Shown: positions 31,963-42,575, counted from the stretch's first letter. The stretch is DNA of 64,000 bases from Tenacibaculum todarodis (GCF_001889045.1 NZ_CP018155.1:2544001-2608000); one strand, 5' to 3'. Program-made: numbers and translations. The notes: a model not told the origin generated them from the letters alone.

Positions 31963-33717
31963 ATGTATAGAAGTCATTCTTGTGGCGAATTAAGAGCGTC
32001 ACACATAAATAACGAAGTTACTTTATCAGGTTGGGTACAAAAAAGCCGCGATAAGGGTTTTATGATTTGGGTAGATTTACGTGATAGATACGGAATTACA
32101 CAATTAATTTTTGATGAAGAACGCACTCCAAAAGAAATGATGGAAAAGGCGAAATCTTTAGGAAGAGAATTTGTTGTTCAAGTAACCGGAACTGTTATTG
32201 AGCGTGAATCTAAAAACGCAAAAATAGCTACTGGAGATGTTGAGGTATTGGTTTCTAAATTAGAGATTTTAAACCAAGCAAAATTACCGCCGTTTACTAT
32301 TGAAGATGAAACGGATGGAGGTGAAGATATTAGAATGAAATACAGGTATTTAGATATTAGAAGAAATCCTGTTAAAGACAGTTTAATCTTCCGTTCTAAG
32401 GTTTCTATGGAAGTTAGAAAATACTTGACAGATAAAGGTTTTATTGATGTTGAAACACCATATTTAATTAAATCTACGCCAGAAGGAGCACGTGATTTTG
32501 TGGTGCCTTCACGTATGAATTCGGGTCAGTTTTACGCATTACCACAATCGCCACAAACCTTTAAACAACTGTTAATGGTTGGTGGAATGGATAAATATTT
32601 TCAGATTGTAAAATGTTTTAGAGATGAAGACTTAAGAGCTGACAGACAACCAGAATTTACACAAATTGACTGTGAGATGGCGTTTGTTGAGCAAGAAGAT
32701 ATTTTAGAAATTTTTGAAGGGTTAACACGTCACTTATTAAAGGAAGTGAATAATGTTGAGGTGGATAAATTCCCAAGAATGTTATATGATGATGCTATGC
32801 GTTTGTATGGAAATGATAAACCAGATATTCGTTTTGGAATGGAGTTTGGCGAGTTAAACGCAGCTACACAACATAAAGATTTTGGAGTTTTTAATTCGGC
32901 TGAGTTGGTTGTTGGTATTGCTGTTCCTGGCGGAAATGCATACACAAGAAAAGAAATAGACAATATTATTAAGTGGGTAAAACGACCTCAAGTTGGTGCT
33001 TTAGGAATGATTTACGCACGTGTTAACGAAGACGGAACATTCAAATCTTCTGTAGATAAATTCTACGATCAAGAAGATTTAGCAAAATGGGCAGAAATTA
33101 CAGGTGCAAAACCTGGAGATTTAGTGTGTGTTTTATCTGGAGATACAAATAAAGTAAGAGCGCAAATGTCTGCTTTAAGAATGGAATTGGCAGAACGTTT
33201 AGGTTTGAGAGATCCTAAAGTATTTGCTCCGCTTTGGGTAATAGATTTTCCATTGTTAGAATTAGACGAAGAAACTGGACATTATCATGCAATGCACCAT
33301 CCATTTACATCACCAAAACCAGGACAATTAGAATTATTAGACACTAATCCTGGAGATGTAAAAGCAAACGCGTACGATTTAGTTTTAAACGGAAACGAAA
33401 TTGGTGGAGGTTCTATAAGAATTCACGATAAAGAAACACAAGCCATAATGTTTAAACATTTAGGTTTTACAGAACAAGAAGCAAAAGAACAATTTGGTTT
33501 CTTAATGGATGCTTTTGAATACGGAGCGCCACCACACGGAGGTTTAGCTTTTGGATTGGATAGATTAGTTGCTATTTTAGGTGGTCAAGAAACTATTAGA
33601 GACTTTATTGCTTTTCCTAAAAATAACTCAGGTAGAGATGTTATGATTGATGCGCCAGCAGTTTTAGATAATACACAATTAAAAGAATTGAGCCTTCAGT
33701 TAGCTATTGAAGAATAA
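31963..33717 (+). CDS. aspS: Aspartyl-tRNA synthetase
   Basis: A 584-residue class II synthetase. The N-terminal OB-fold anticodon domain reads [24 protein letters not shown]. Motif 2 is [18 protein letters not shown], the bacterial insertion domain follows, and motif 3 is [15 protein letters not shown]. It charges tRNA-Asp. Length and motifs are normal. Flanked downstream by an interspersed repeat and a terminator. Confidence 0.97.
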   Translation: MYRSHSCGELRASHINNEVTLSGWVQKSRDKGFMIWVDLRDRYGITQLIFDEERTPKEMMEKAKSLGREFVVQVTGTVIERESKNAKIATGDVEVLVSKLEILNQAKLPPFTIEDETDGGEDIRMKYRYLDIRRNPVKDSLIFRSKVSMEVRKYLTDKGFIDVETPYLIKSTPEGARDFVVPSRMNSGQFYALPQSPQTFKQLLMVGGMDKYFQIVKCFRDEDLRADRQPEFTQIDCEMAFVEQEDILEIFEGLTRHLLKEVNNVEVDKFPRMLYDDAMRLYGNDKPDIRFGMEFGELNAATQHKDFGVFNSAELVVGIAVPGGNAYTRKEIDNIIKWVKRPQVGALGMIYARVNEDGTFKSSVDKFYDQEDLAKWAEITGAKPGDLVCVLSGDTNKVRAQMSALRMELAERLGLRDPKVFAPLWVIDFPLLELDEETGHYHAMHHPFTSPKPGQLELLDTNPGDVKANAYDLVLNGNEIGGGSIRIHDKETQAIMFKHLGFTEQEAKEQFGFLMDAFEYGAPPHGGLAFGLDRLVAILGGQETIRDFIAFPKNNSGRDVMIDAPAVLDNTQLKELSLQLAIEE

Positions 33718-33721
33718 CACT

Positions 33722-33799
33722 TGTCATTCCTGCGAAGGCAGGAATCTTGTTTATAATTGTTCTGTTTTATATAGAGATTCTTCCTTTGCAGGAATAACA
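33722..33799. repeat. Interspersed inverted repeat, TGTCATTCCTG...CAGGAATAACA type
   Basis: A 78-base element closely matching 17571-17649: TGTCATTCCTGCGAAGGCAG at the start, AGAGATTC in the middle and GCAGGAATAACA at the end. It lies between aspS and the downstream terminator. Confidence 0.8.
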
Positions 33800-33807
33800 G
33801 ATAAATC

Positions 33808-33839
33808 AAAATCCCAATCTTTTTAGGTTGGGATTTTTT
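33808..33839 (+). terminator. Terminator between aspS and the DUF6503-like gene
   Basis: AAAATCCCAA and TTGGGATTTT pair around a 12-base loop (partly pairing), followed by T residues. Confidence 0.75.
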
Positions 33840-33853
33840 AGTATTTTTATAGA

Positions 33854-34558
33854 ATGAAAAAATTAATCACAGTTTTATTTTTAGCATTCGCTTTTCAAGG
33901 AGTTTCACAAGAACTTACAGGAGAACAATTAGTAGAAAAAGCAATTGAATACCACGATCCAAATGGAAATTGGAACACTTTTAATGGCGAACTTTTTGTT
34001 TCTATGAAAACACCAAAAAGCGGTGAGAGAAAAAGTCAAATTAAAATTAATCTTCCGCAGGAATACTTTTATGTAAAAGCATCAAGAGGAGAAAATACTA
34101 CAGAATATACGGTTGAAAAAGAAAACTGTACTATTGGTTTTAATGGAGAAACTCCTTCTGAAGAAATTAAAAAGGAAAACAAATTAAGTTGCGAACGCGC
34201 AAATATGTATAAAAATTATTACACGTATTTGTATGGTTTACCAATGAAGTTAAAAGACAACGGAACTATAATTCACCCAAAAACGGAACGTAAAACCTTT
34301 AAAGGAAAGGAATACTTGGTTTTAAAAGTATCCTATGAAAAAGAAGTTGGTAAAGATACTTGGTACTTTTATTTTAATCCGAAGAACTACGGAATGGAAA
34401 TCTATCAGTTTTTTAAAGATGAATCTAAAAACGATGGAGAATATATTTTATTAACCGAAGAAGAAACGATTAACGATATAAAGTTTCCGAAGAATAGAGC
34501 TTGGTATTATAACAAAGATGATGGTTATTTAGGAACCGATTTTTTGAGTAAGAAATAA
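33854..34558 (+). CDS. Exported DUF6503-like (LolA-fold-like) protein
   Basis: A 234-residue exported protein with signal peptide MKKLITVLFLAFAFQGVSQ. The rest is rich in beta strands (EYFYVKASRGENTTEYTVEK, YLVLKVSYEKEVGKDTWYF) and resembles outer-membrane lipoprotein-sorting/LolA-type proteins. The YHDPNGNWNTFNGELFVSM segment recalls DUF6503 of Flavobacteriia. It could carry or bind a lipid in the periplasm, but this is inferred from fold resemblance only. Confidence 0.65.
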   Translation: MKKLITVLFLAFAFQGVSQELTGEQLVEKAIEYHDPNGNWNTFNGELFVSMKTPKSGERKSQIKINLPQEYFYVKASRGENTTEYTVEKENCTIGFNGETPSEEIKKENKLSCERANMYKNYYTYLYGLPMKLKDNGTIIHPKTERKTFKGKEYLVLKVSYEKEVGKDTWYFYFNPKNYGMEIYQFFKDESKNDGEYILLTEEETINDIKFPKNRAWYYNKDDGYLGTDFLSKK

Positions 34559-34576
34559 GGAATTAAAAGAGATAAT

Positions 34577-34612
34577 AAAAAAATCCGTTCTAAAACTTAG
34601 AACGGATTTTTT
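34577..34612. terminator. Bidirectional terminator between convergent genes
   Basis: AATCCGTTCTAA and TTAGAACGGATT pair around a 4-base loop, with A/T runs on both sides. It serves the DUF6503-like gene and the convergent YfcC-family gene. Confidence 0.88.
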
Positions 34613-34617
34613 GTGTT

Positions 34618-36114
34618 TTATAAATATACTTGAATCGTTAAAACTATCATTGTAAAAATGGTAAGTATTAATACTAAAGGCAATACAAATTTCAACCATT
34701 TGTCGTAACCAATTTTTACAATTGCTAAAGAGGCTAATATTAATCCGGTTGGATTGATAAATGCAAATAAACCCATTCCGTATTGATACGCGTTTACAAT
34801 AACTTCTCTACCAACGCCAACAGTATCTGCTAATGGAGACATAATTGGCATTGTTAAAACTGCCATTCCAGAAGAACTTGGAATAAAAAATGACAAACCA
34901 GAATAGATAAATAGCATGGCGTTTGCAAAAATTCCTTTAGACATACCTTCGGTAATTGTACTTGCGTTGTATAAAAGTGTATCGCTAATTAATCCGTTTT
35001 CCATAATTACGGAAACACCTCTTGCAATACCAATAATAAAGGCGACACTTAATAAATCTGTAGCTCCTTTTATAAATGTATTTACAAATGCAGTTTCTTT
35101 AATTTTAGCTAAAATTCCTATTATAATTGACCCAACTAAAAAGACAGCAGTCATTTCTTCAAACCACCAACCTAAGCTAGAAACGCCATAAATCATTACT
35201 ACAAAGCAAAGCGCAAAAATTACTAAGATTAAACGTAAACGACCATTCAATTTTTGATTAGAGTCTGTAGAGCTTCCAAATAAATTCTCAATCATTTCTT
35301 TTTGATCAAAAATGATAGATTTCGATGCGTCTTTTTGAACCTTATTAGCATATCGAATAATGTAAATTAAGCAGATTACAACACCACCAATTAACATTAA
35401 TAATCTTCCTGTAAAGCCTGTTGTCCAATTTATTCCTGCGGAATCAGAAGCAATAATTACACTAAACGGATTTACAGTTGAACACATTGTGCCAATACTA
35501 GAACCAATGTAAATACAAGCTAACGCTACAATAGCGTCGTATTTTGCGGCGAGAAAAACGGGAATTAAAATAGGGTAGAAAGCAATGGTTTCTTCCGCCA
35601 AACCAAAAGTTGTTCCACCTAGAGCAACCAATGTTGTAACCACAATAATCAACCAATATTCTCGTCCTTTTAAAGAGGAAGCTAAACTTGCAATTCCGGC
35701 ATCAAAAGCTCCTGAAAAGTTCATAATTGCTATCATTCCACCTAAAATTAAAACAAATAGAATAATATCAGACGAAGCTATAATTCCTTTAATTGGTGCT
35801 TTTATTAAATCGATAAAACCTTGCGAATTAGCTTCTAATTGGTTGTAGGTTCCAGGAATACTAATGGGTTTGTATATTCCGCCTGAAACAAATTTTTCTA
35901 ACGGAATTTTAATATTCAAACTCTCTAATGTTTCTTGCGTTCCAGGTAAGTTTTCTGTTACTTCTAAATGTGTTTTTACAAATTGCTTTGTATCTGAATT
36001 ATATTTTAAAGTATCATACTTACCTGCAGGTACAAGCCACGTTAACAACGTAACAGCAGCAGTAATTATTAGTAGAATAGTATGTGGCGTTGGAAGTGAT
36101 AATTTTTTAAGCAT
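34618..36114 (-). CDS. YfcC family transporter (C4-dicarboxylate carrier superfamily)
   Basis: A 498-residue inner-membrane protein with about twelve helices. The start PTPHTILLIITAAVTLLTWLVPAG and the segment ALGGTTFGLAEETIAFYPI are characteristic of the YfcC/DcuC-like family (ion transporter superfamily). Members probably import amino acids, peptides or dicarboxylates, but the substrate is usually unknown. It is a single gene, divergent from the ClC gene. Confidence 0.85.
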   Translation of the reverse strand: MLKKLSLPTPHTILLIITAAVTLLTWLVPAGKYDTLKYNSDTKQFVKTHLEVTENLPGTQETLESLNIKIPLEKFVSGGIYKPISIPGTYNQLEANSQGFIDLIKAPIKGIIASSDIILFVLILGGMIAIMNFSGAFDAGIASLASSLKGREYWLIIVVTTLVALGGTTFGLAEETIAFYPILIPVFLAAKYDAIVALACIYIGSSIGTMCSTVNPFSVIIASDSAGINWTTGFTGRLLMLIGGVVICLIYIIRYANKVQKDASKSIIFDQKEMIENLFGSSTDSNQKLNGRLRLILVIFALCFVVMIYGVSSLGWWFEEMTAVFLVGSIIIGILAKIKETAFVNTFIKGATDLLSVAFIIGIARGVSVIMENGLISDTLLYNASTITEGMSKGIFANAMLFIYSGLSFFIPSSSGMAVLTMPIMSPLADTVGVGREVIVNAYQYGMGLFAFINPTGLILASLAIVKIGYDKWLKFVLPLVLILTIFTMIVLTIQVYL

Positions 36115-36195
36115 AAAAATATTTTATAACGATAAAAGTAAATAAAAGATTTTATAGAATGTTAATTTACCGCTTGTAAGTTTATATTTGCATAG

Positions 36196-37971
36196 ATGTT
36201 ATCAATTAAAAGCATATTTAGAAAAATTCTTATTTGGAGATATAAACATATTTCTGAACATCAATTTATGTATGTTTTAAGTATTTTGGTTGGTTTTTTA
36301 GCTGGTTTAGGAACCTTAGTTTTAAAGAACTTAACCTTCTTTTTTCAAGATGTTTTAGAAGGAAATTTAATTAAAGAATACCATTACTCTTTGTACTTTA
36401 TATTTCCAATTATTGGATTATTTCTAGTGTTTTACATCAAAAAATACGTTATAAAAAAAGAAATTGGTCATGGTATTTCTACAACCTTACATTCCATTTC
36501 TAAACGCAGCGGAATTATAGAAAAGTATAAAATTTATGCATCTTTAATTACTGCGCCAATTACGGTAGGTTTTGGAGGTTCGGCCGGTTTACAAGGTCCA
36601 GCAGTTAGTACAGGAGCTGCTTTAGGTTCTACAGTAGCGCAACTGTTTCACATGAATACCAAAACTAGAATGTTATTAATTGGTTGTGCAACTGCAGGAG
36701 CAATGTCTTCCATGTTTAAAGCGCCCGTTGCTGCCATTATTTTTGCAGTAGAAATCTTTAGTTTAGATTTGGCTTTTGCAAGTTTGGTTCCATTACTATT
36801 AGCATCGGTTTCCGCAGTAGTAACTTCGTATTTTTTCTTAGGAAAGGATGTTTTATTAGGTGTAGATTTACAAGAAGGCTTTGCCATACAAGATATATTG
36901 TTTTATGTTTTATTAGGTGTAGGAACAGGTATTGCATCTGTTTATTTTTCTAGAATATATTTTAAAATCACACACTTTTTTGAACGCTTTAAAAACCCAT
37001 TTCACAGATTAGTTTTTGGTGGAATTGTAATTGGGTTGTTGTTATTTTTAATTCCACCTTTATACGGTGAAGGTTACGGATTAATAAATAATTTACTAGA
37101 AGGTAATGCCGTTGCTGCCTTAGAAGATATTCCGTACGACATAGATTTCTCTAACGTTTGGATGGTTATTATTTTCCTGTTAATAGTTACATTGTTTAAA
37201 GCAATTGCAATGACAACAACGTTTGCAGCTGGTGGAGTTGGAGGTATTTTCATTCCAACTTTGGTAATGGGAAGTGCACTTGGAAACGTATTTGCAAAAA
37301 TTATCAATCAATTTGGCTTTAATGTTTCTGAAACCAATTTTACCTTAATTGGTATGACAGGATTAATGGCAGGAGTTTTACACGCGCCTTTAACCGCCAT
37401 TTTTTTAATAGCAGAAATTACGGGCGGTTACGATTTATTTGTACCATTAATGTTAGTAGCTGCAATATCTTTTGCACTTACTAAGTACTTTGTTTCTAAC
37501 TCAATTTACACCGTAGAATTAGCTAAGAAAGGAGAACTTATTACACATAATAAAGATAAAAACGTATTAATGATGATGCGTTTAGAAACCTTAATAGAAA
37601 CTAATTTTAAAGCAGTGCATCCAGAAATGAAACTTGGAGAAATGCTTAAAAAAGCGGTTGCAAATTCCACTAGAAATATTTTTCCAGTTATAGATAAAGA
37701 CCAACAATTTTTAGGAATTGTCTTGTTAGATGATATTAGACCTGTAATGTTTGAGCAAGAAATGTACAACAGTTTAACTGTAGAAACCTTAATGAAAAGT
37801 GCGCCAGCAATCATTAACTATAACGATTCTCCAGAAAAAGTAATGCGAAAATTTAAGCAAAGCGATGCCTGGAATTTACCTGTCTTAAAAGGGAATAAGT
37901 ATGTTGGCTTTATATCAAAATCGAAGCTATTAACAGCCTATAGAAATAAATTGATAGAAGTAACAAGTTAG
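36196..37971 (+). CDS. ClC family chloride channel with C-terminal CBS domains
   Basis: A 591-residue protein: a ClC membrane domain (about residues 20-440) followed by two CBS domains (about 460-590). Pore motifs are GHGISTTLHSI, GSAGLQGPAVSTGAALGS and AAGGVGGIFIPTLVMG. The position of the gating glutamate (GREGP in E. coli ClC) is glutamine here (Q133 in GLQGP), which in ClC exchangers removes proton coupling. It may therefore be a passive anion channel. The CBS pair suggests control by nucleotides. A modular repeat follows the gene. Confidence 0.9.
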   Translation: MLSIKSIFRKILIWRYKHISEHQFMYVLSILVGFLAGLGTLVLKNLTFFFQDVLEGNLIKEYHYSLYFIFPIIGLFLVFYIKKYVIKKEIGHGISTTLHSISKRSGIIEKYKIYASLITAPITVGFGGSAGLQGPAVSTGAALGSTVAQLFHMNTKTRMLLIGCATAGAMSSMFKAPVAAIIFAVEIFSLDLAFASLVPLLLASVSAVVTSYFFLGKDVLLGVDLQEGFAIQDILFYVLLGVGTGIASVYFSRIYFKITHFFERFKNPFHRLVFGGIVIGLLLFLIPPLYGEGYGLINNLLEGNAVAALEDIPYDIDFSNVWMVIIFLLIVTLFKAIAMTTTFAAGGVGGIFIPTLVMGSALGNVFAKIINQFGFNVSETNFTLIGMTGLMAGVLHAPLTAIFLIAEITGGYDLFVPLMLVAAISFALTKYFVSNSIYTVELAKKGELITHNKDKNVLMMMRLETLIETNFKAVHPEMKLGEMLKKAVANSTRNIFPVIDKDQQFLGIVLLDDIRPVMFEQEMYNSLTVETLMKSAPAIINYNDSPEKVMRKFKQSDAWNLPVLKGNKYVGFISKSKLLTAYRNKLIEVTS

Positions 37972-37979
37972 TTTTTTAA

Positions 37980-38094
37980 GAAGCTATTTCCTGCTTTCGC
38001 TACTCGATTTTTTCGTTCCTCAAAAGAGCTCAAACAATTAGCTTGTCTTGAGCGAAGTCGAAAGGCTCAATCAGGGCTAAACTTGTTTGTTAAC
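37980..38094. repeat. Modular interspersed repeat (GAAGCTATTTCCTGCTTT ... ATCAGGGCTAAAC)
   Basis: Contains GAAGCTATTTCCTGCTTTC, then TCTTGAGCGAAGTCGAAAGG, then TCAATCAGGGCTAAACTTGT and GTTTGTTAAC. A copy at 50034-50149 has the same modules in a different order. Found between ClC and glpQ. Confidence 0.75.
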
Positions 38095-38118
38095 TAATTG
38101 TTATTGCTAGGCACTAAG

Positions 38119-39093
38119 CTATCTCTTATTTAAAAAAGAAACCATTTTATCAGGAAAATCTGTAAACCCGCCATCAGCATTCGCTTCAAAAAGAATTGTT
38201 TGCACCATTTCATCAAAAGAAGAAAACTCGTCTAAAGCATCTGCTCTAAACGTATATGGATGTACAACTAAATCTAATTTATGAGCATCAGAAACCAAAG
38301 AAGTAAACGTCCATTTATCATCAACTTTTTTATCTAAAATTTGTTTGTACCAAGGCCCAATTCCATTTGCGTAGGTTGCAAAATGGTTCAATTGTTTTGT
38401 TTCTTCAGGAAACTCTATAAGTTGTACTAAGAATAATTCAGACTTATACTTTTTTCTTATTTTTTCTAATTCTTTGGCGTCAAAACATTGTAAAATACAG
38501 GTATCTTTTTTGTTTTTGTAGCCATAATCAGAAAGTATATTTAAAACTATTTTAGAAATATCTTTCCCTTCAGAAAGATGAAAAGCAGGGTTTTTAATTT
38601 CAGGATATATTCCAATATTTTTTTCAGTAGAAAAATTTAAACCCTGTATCAATTCAATTTCTTCTTGTAAAGAATGTAATTTAAAATTTCCTTTCCTTTT
38701 CGGAAAACGATTTTTATAAACTTGTTCGCCAGTTTTTGGATTAAAACGCTCACTAACTTGTAGTGTTTTTAGTTCTTCAAATGTAAAATCAATAACATAA
38801 AACCGATTGTCTTTTCTTTTTTTATTGGGAAATTTTAAAGCAACATCAGTTACATCATCTAAATAAATATCATGAATAACGATTGGAATATTATCTTTAC
38901 TTAACACCAAATCTTGCTCAAGATAGTCAGGATTCATAGCAAAAGCCATTGCTTTAGAAGCTAGCGTATGTTCAGGTAAATAACCTGATGCACCACGATG
39001 TGCAATTACAGTTTTTGGTGTCATATCCTTTTTCTCTTTAGGTTGTTTACAAGAACAAATTAACAATAATGCTAAAAGTAATTTTATTTTCAT
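38119..39093 (-). CDS. glpQ: Glycerophosphodiester phosphodiesterase lipoprotein
   Basis: A 324-residue lipoprotein (lipobox LICSC, lipid on Cys15). The GDPD fold shows KTVIAHRGASGYLPEHTLAS with the catalytic histidine and glutamate, LEQDLVLSKDNIPIVIHD with the metal-binding Glu-Asp and second histidine, and the periplasmic GlpQ-type insert (about residues 80-140). It hydrolyses glycerophosphodiesters to glycerol-3-phosphate. The lipoprotein signal places it in the cell envelope. Confidence 0.9.
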   Translation of the reverse strand: MKIKLLLALLLICSCKQPKEKKDMTPKTVIAHRGASGYLPEHTLASKAMAFAMNPDYLEQDLVLSKDNIPIVIHDIYLDDVTDVALKFPNKKRKDNRFYVIDFTFEELKTLQVSERFNPKTGEQVYKNRFPKRKGNFKLHSLQEEIELIQGLNFSTEKNIGIYPEIKNPAFHLSEGKDISKIVLNILSDYGYKNKKDTCILQCFDAKELEKIRKKYKSELFLVQLIEFPEETKQLNHFATYANGIGPWYKQILDKKVDDKWTFTSLVSDAHKLDLVVHPYTFRADALDEFSSFDEMVQTILFEANADGGFTDFPDKMVSFLNKR

Positions 39094-39215
39094 GATCTAA
39101 AAGTATAACTTTTGTAGCTTTGCAATATGAAACCCATAATGGGTATTTAACAAATTAATATCAATTCAAATTGATTAATTTTTTGAATAACAATTTACTT
39201 TAATTTTTTAAATAG

Positions 39216-39452
39216 ATGAAAACAGTATTAAAAATTTTATTTGTCATTTTTATTCTTTGGATGTGTACAGGTTTTTATTTAATAAAAACCGAACATGAAA
39301 AAGCGCAAATTGTAATGGGTTTAGGAGTATTCTTTTTATCGTTTATTCTAATGCCTTTGTTTATTTACTATCGTTATAGAGATAATAAATACAAGAAATA
39401 CATTCTAAACGATCAGAAAATCAAAGAATGGATTGATAATAGCAATAAATAA
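39216..39452 (+). CDS. Small two-helix membrane protein
   Basis: A 78-residue protein with two membrane helices (about residues 5-22 and 33-52), followed by a charged tail (YRDNKYKKYILNDQKIKEW). No family recognised. It has a perfect terminator 10 bases after the stop, which supports a real gene. It lies between glpQ and a TonB receptor. Confidence 0.6.
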   Translation: MKTVLKILFVIFILWMCTGFYLIKTEHEKAQIVMGLGVFFLSFILMPLFIYYRYRDNKYKKYILNDQKIKEWIDNSNK

Positions 39453-39461
39453 AATCACAAA

Positions 39462-39493
39462 AAAAAGGCTTCATTTTAAAATGAAGCCTTTTT
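39462..39493. terminator. Bidirectional terminator
   Basis: A perfect palindrome with stem AAAAAGGCTTCATTTT and its exact complement, with T-runs on both strands. It serves the small membrane gene and the convergent TonB receptor gene. Confidence 0.9.
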
Positions 39494-39512
39494 AATTTAT
39501 AAAAATGTACTC

Positions 39513-42395
39513 TTAGTTATTAATTGTCCAAGAAACAAAGTATTGAGAACCGATAGCTCCAACACCTGGTGCACTAAAGTATTCTTTACCGCCAATATTA
39601 GCAGCTCCTACTTTTAATACAGATTTCCAAGAAGGGATTCTATAGTTAATTTGTGCATCAACTACAGTTCTAGCATCTACAACACCATCATAGAAAGAAG
39701 ATTCCCATAAGAATTCATCTTGCCATCTTACGTTTACGTTAAAACCTAAGTTTTCAATTACACTTGTTTTACCAAATTGTAATTTTACTTTGTGCTCTGG
39801 AGTGTTAAATCCAGCTTCAAAATCAGAAGCTTCATCAATATTAAGTTTAGAGTATGTATAGTTTAAACCTAGGTCAAAACCGTTTAATACTTTTGTATTT
39901 AAACCAATTGTAGCTCCGTAAGAACTAACATCTTCTTCTGAGTTACTATCTAAAGCTACACCTTTAAAATCGCCATTTTGTAAAGCAATTAGTGAAATTG
40001 GTGTATTAACAGGAACTGGAGATCCAACTATAGGAGCTAAATCTACTTGGTCTGCTAATGTAACACTACCATATAATGGAGCTACAACATTTTGAGAAGC
40101 AATAAAATCTTTATAGTTGTTATAATACACGTTTAAATCTACTGTAACACCTTCTATAATACCTCTATAACCAACTTCAAAAGCAGTTACATGTTCTGGT
40201 TTTACAAACTCTACGTCAGATTTAACTAAGTCAGCAGGGTTCCCACTATCAGAAAATGTTTCAACAGAAGACGCAGTCCAAGAGTTTTCATAAGCCATTC
40301 TACCTGTTAATGTACCAGTTGCTCCAATAGAAGAACCAGTTGTTCCATTAATATAACCTGCTAAACCAGCAGGAATACCTAAATTAAATGGATTAGAAGT
40401 AAATCTATCAATATTATCTGGAGCCGTACCTAATAAAATACCACTACCTGCATCTAAACCAATGTATTGATCTTGTGTAGTTGGATTTCTAAAACCAGTT
40501 TGTACAGAAGCTCTAAAGTTATGGTTTTTATCCTCACCAGCAGCATACGCCAATGATAAACGAGGAGAAACGTTTCCATCAAAATTTTGAGCTTTGTCAT
40601 AACGAGCAGAAGCTGTAATTTTTAAACGGTCGTCCAATACTTTCTTTTGTAATTGTGTATATACACCGTATTCATCATAATCAATAGTACCATCATAATC
40701 TGTAAATAGTGTACCGTTAGAGTTTAAAATATATTTTCTATAAGAAGCACCAACTTGTATTTCTGCCCAATCGATGTAATCTTGTAAGTTTAAGTTAGCA
40801 TCTGCATGGTATAACTTTGTTTTTTCTTCAAACTTTGAGCCAGTAATCAGAGAAGGGTCTAGTTTAACTGTATTAAAAGCCTTTGAAAAACCTGCAGTAC
40901 CAGGAATTAATCTCCCTGTATCTGCAACAGATCTTGAAACAGAGTGAGCTACATCTGCGTTTCCAGCAGGAACACCAGGAATAGCACCCGCAATTGCTTG
41001 CGCATAAGTACCTACATATTGTCCAAACCAATTTGAATCAGATTTCCATCTTCTATTAATGTTAATTGCTGCAAAACGAGAATCATAGGAATCTCCAGCA
41101 TCTTCAGAAGTAACGTAACCACGTACCATAAAACTTTTTCCTTTAAATTCTAATTTATGTTGCTCCATAAAGAAATTTTGAAGATTGTATCTATTTTGCC
41201 CTTGATAAATAGTACTACCAATACCAAATTTTGAATTCCAAATAATCTCTAAACGATCATTACCCCAAGGTCTATAATGTAAAGAAGTACCAAGTTTAAC
41301 ACTTTTAGCTTCATTAGTAATCATATCTACATCATTATAACCAGTTCTACTAACCGCTTGGTTAGGTATAAACGGTAGTAACGCTGCTGGTAATACATTT
41401 GCATCTACTAAAGATTGACCTACCGAAGCCATGTTTGTTGAAACTTCATCTCCATACACGTTTAAACCGTTATAGTTAGGATTTGTAGAATGATCTAGAG
41501 ATGTCATGTCTGTTTCATCTCTATAATCAGTTGCATGCCATTCTTCTCCTTTTAAGAAAGATAAACTAGCTTTAGCAGCAAACTTGTCATCAAAAGCATA
41601 TGCCATTCTAATACTTGAATCGTAAAAATTGTTGTCTCCAGCAGCTTTTTGACTAGTAATTCCAGTTTTAAATACAAAGCTAATTCCTGCATCATCAAAA
41701 GGATTTTTACTTGTCATAAACATAATACCGTTAAAAGCATTTGCTCCATATAATGCAGAAGACGCACCTGGTAATAACTCTACTGTTTTTACATCTAATT
41801 CTGATAAACCTAATAAATTACCTAAAGCAAAGTTTAAACCTGGAGAAGAATTATCCATACCATCTACTAATTGCATAAAACGTTCGTTTGCAAACGTTGC
41901 AAAACCACGTGTATTTACCGATTTAAACGTTAAACTACTAGAGTTAATGTCTACCCCTTTTAAGTTTTCTAATCCATCATAAAATGAAGGAGAAGAAGTG
42001 TTTCTAATTGCTCTAACATCCATTCTTTCAACAGTAACTGGAGACTCCATAATACGTTCTGGAGTTCTAGAAGCAGAAATTACAACTTCATCTAAAGCTG
42101 TTGCATTCTCTTTTAAAGTAACTGTAACAACTTGGTTGTTTTTAGTTATTTCAACAGAACTTGTTTGGAATCCAATAGAAGAAACTTCTAATGTAAAAGG
42201 CGGAGTGTCCGTAACTTTTAATGTAAACTTACCATCAAAATCTGTAGATGTTCCAACAGCTTTTCTAGCAACTTTAATGTTAGCGCCAGGTAAAGGACCT
42301 GTGGCATCACTAACAACTCCTGTAATAGTAGTCTGTGCAAACATTGCAGCACTACCAAAAAGGACAAATGCAATCAATAATAATTTTTTCATCAT
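39513..42395 (-). CDS. TonB-dependent outer-membrane receptor
   Basis: A 960-residue receptor with signal peptide (to about residue 20), a CarboxypepD_reg-like domain (ITGVVSDATGPLPGANIKVA), a TonB-box-like DEVVISASRTPERI segment, a plug domain (LPGASSALYGANAFNGIMF) and a long barrel. No SusD partner or degradative enzyme is adjacent, so the ligand is unknown. The gene starts with two ATG codons (42395 and 42392); either could be used. An abundant, constitutively made receptor is my guess from the regular codon pattern only. Confidence 0.88.
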   Translation of the reverse strand: MMKKLLLIAFVLFGSAAMFAQTTITGVVSDATGPLPGANIKVARKAVGTSTDFDGKFTLKVTDTPPFTLEVSSIGFQTSSVEITKNNQVVTVTLKENATALDEVVISASRTPERIMESPVTVERMDVRAIRNTSSPSFYDGLENLKGVDINSSSLTFKSVNTRGFATFANERFMQLVDGMDNSSPGLNFALGNLLGLSELDVKTVELLPGASSALYGANAFNGIMFMTSKNPFDDAGISFVFKTGITSQKAAGDNNFYDSSIRMAYAFDDKFAAKASLSFLKGEEWHATDYRDETDMTSLDHSTNPNYNGLNVYGDEVSTNMASVGQSLVDANVLPAALLPFIPNQAVSRTGYNDVDMITNEAKSVKLGTSLHYRPWGNDRLEIIWNSKFGIGSTIYQGQNRYNLQNFFMEQHKLEFKGKSFMVRGYVTSEDAGDSYDSRFAAININRRWKSDSNWFGQYVGTYAQAIAGAIPGVPAGNADVAHSVSRSVADTGRLIPGTAGFSKAFNTVKLDPSLITGSKFEEKTKLYHADANLNLQDYIDWAEIQVGASYRKYILNSNGTLFTDYDGTIDYDEYGVYTQLQKKVLDDRLKITASARYDKAQNFDGNVSPRLSLAYAAGEDKNHNFRASVQTGFRNPTTQDQYIGLDAGSGILLGTAPDNIDRFTSNPFNLGIPAGLAGYINGTTGSSIGATGTLTGRMAYENSWTASSVETFSDSGNPADLVKSDVEFVKPEHVTAFEVGYRGIIEGVTVDLNVYYNNYKDFIASQNVVAPLYGSVTLADQVDLAPIVGSPVPVNTPISLIALQNGDFKGVALDSNSEEDVSSYGATIGLNTKVLNGFDLGLNYTYSKLNIDEASDFEAGFNTPEHKVKLQFGKTSVIENLGFNVNVRWQDEFLWESSFYDGVVDARTVVDAQINYRIPSWKSVLKVGAANIGGKEYFSAPGVGAIGSQYFVSWTINN

Positions 42396-42548
42396 AATGT
42401 TTAATAATTTGTTAACTATTGCGCAAAATACAATTTTTTTTCATTTATGAAATATTTAAGACATTATTTTGTTTTTTTAACAGTTTTGATGAGCTATTTT
42501 TATTAGAATGATAGATTGATAATAAATGCATATTATCCTTTTTAGTTG

Positions 42549-42556
42549 TATTTTTG
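42549..42556 (+). promoter_or_regulatory. Promoter -7 box of ribF
   Basis: TATTTTTG matches TAnnTTTG exactly, 19 bases before the TTG start at 42576. It overlaps the open frame upstream of that codon, which argues against an earlier start. Confidence 0.5.
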
Positions 42557-42575
42557 TAGAAAATATACTCCGAAT

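Noticed and set aside
39513..42395. Reading the TonB receptor as a SusC of a polysaccharide utilisation locus
   Set aside because: No SusD, glycoside hydrolase, sulfatase or lyase gene is adjacent. The same holds for the receptor at 19702-22488.
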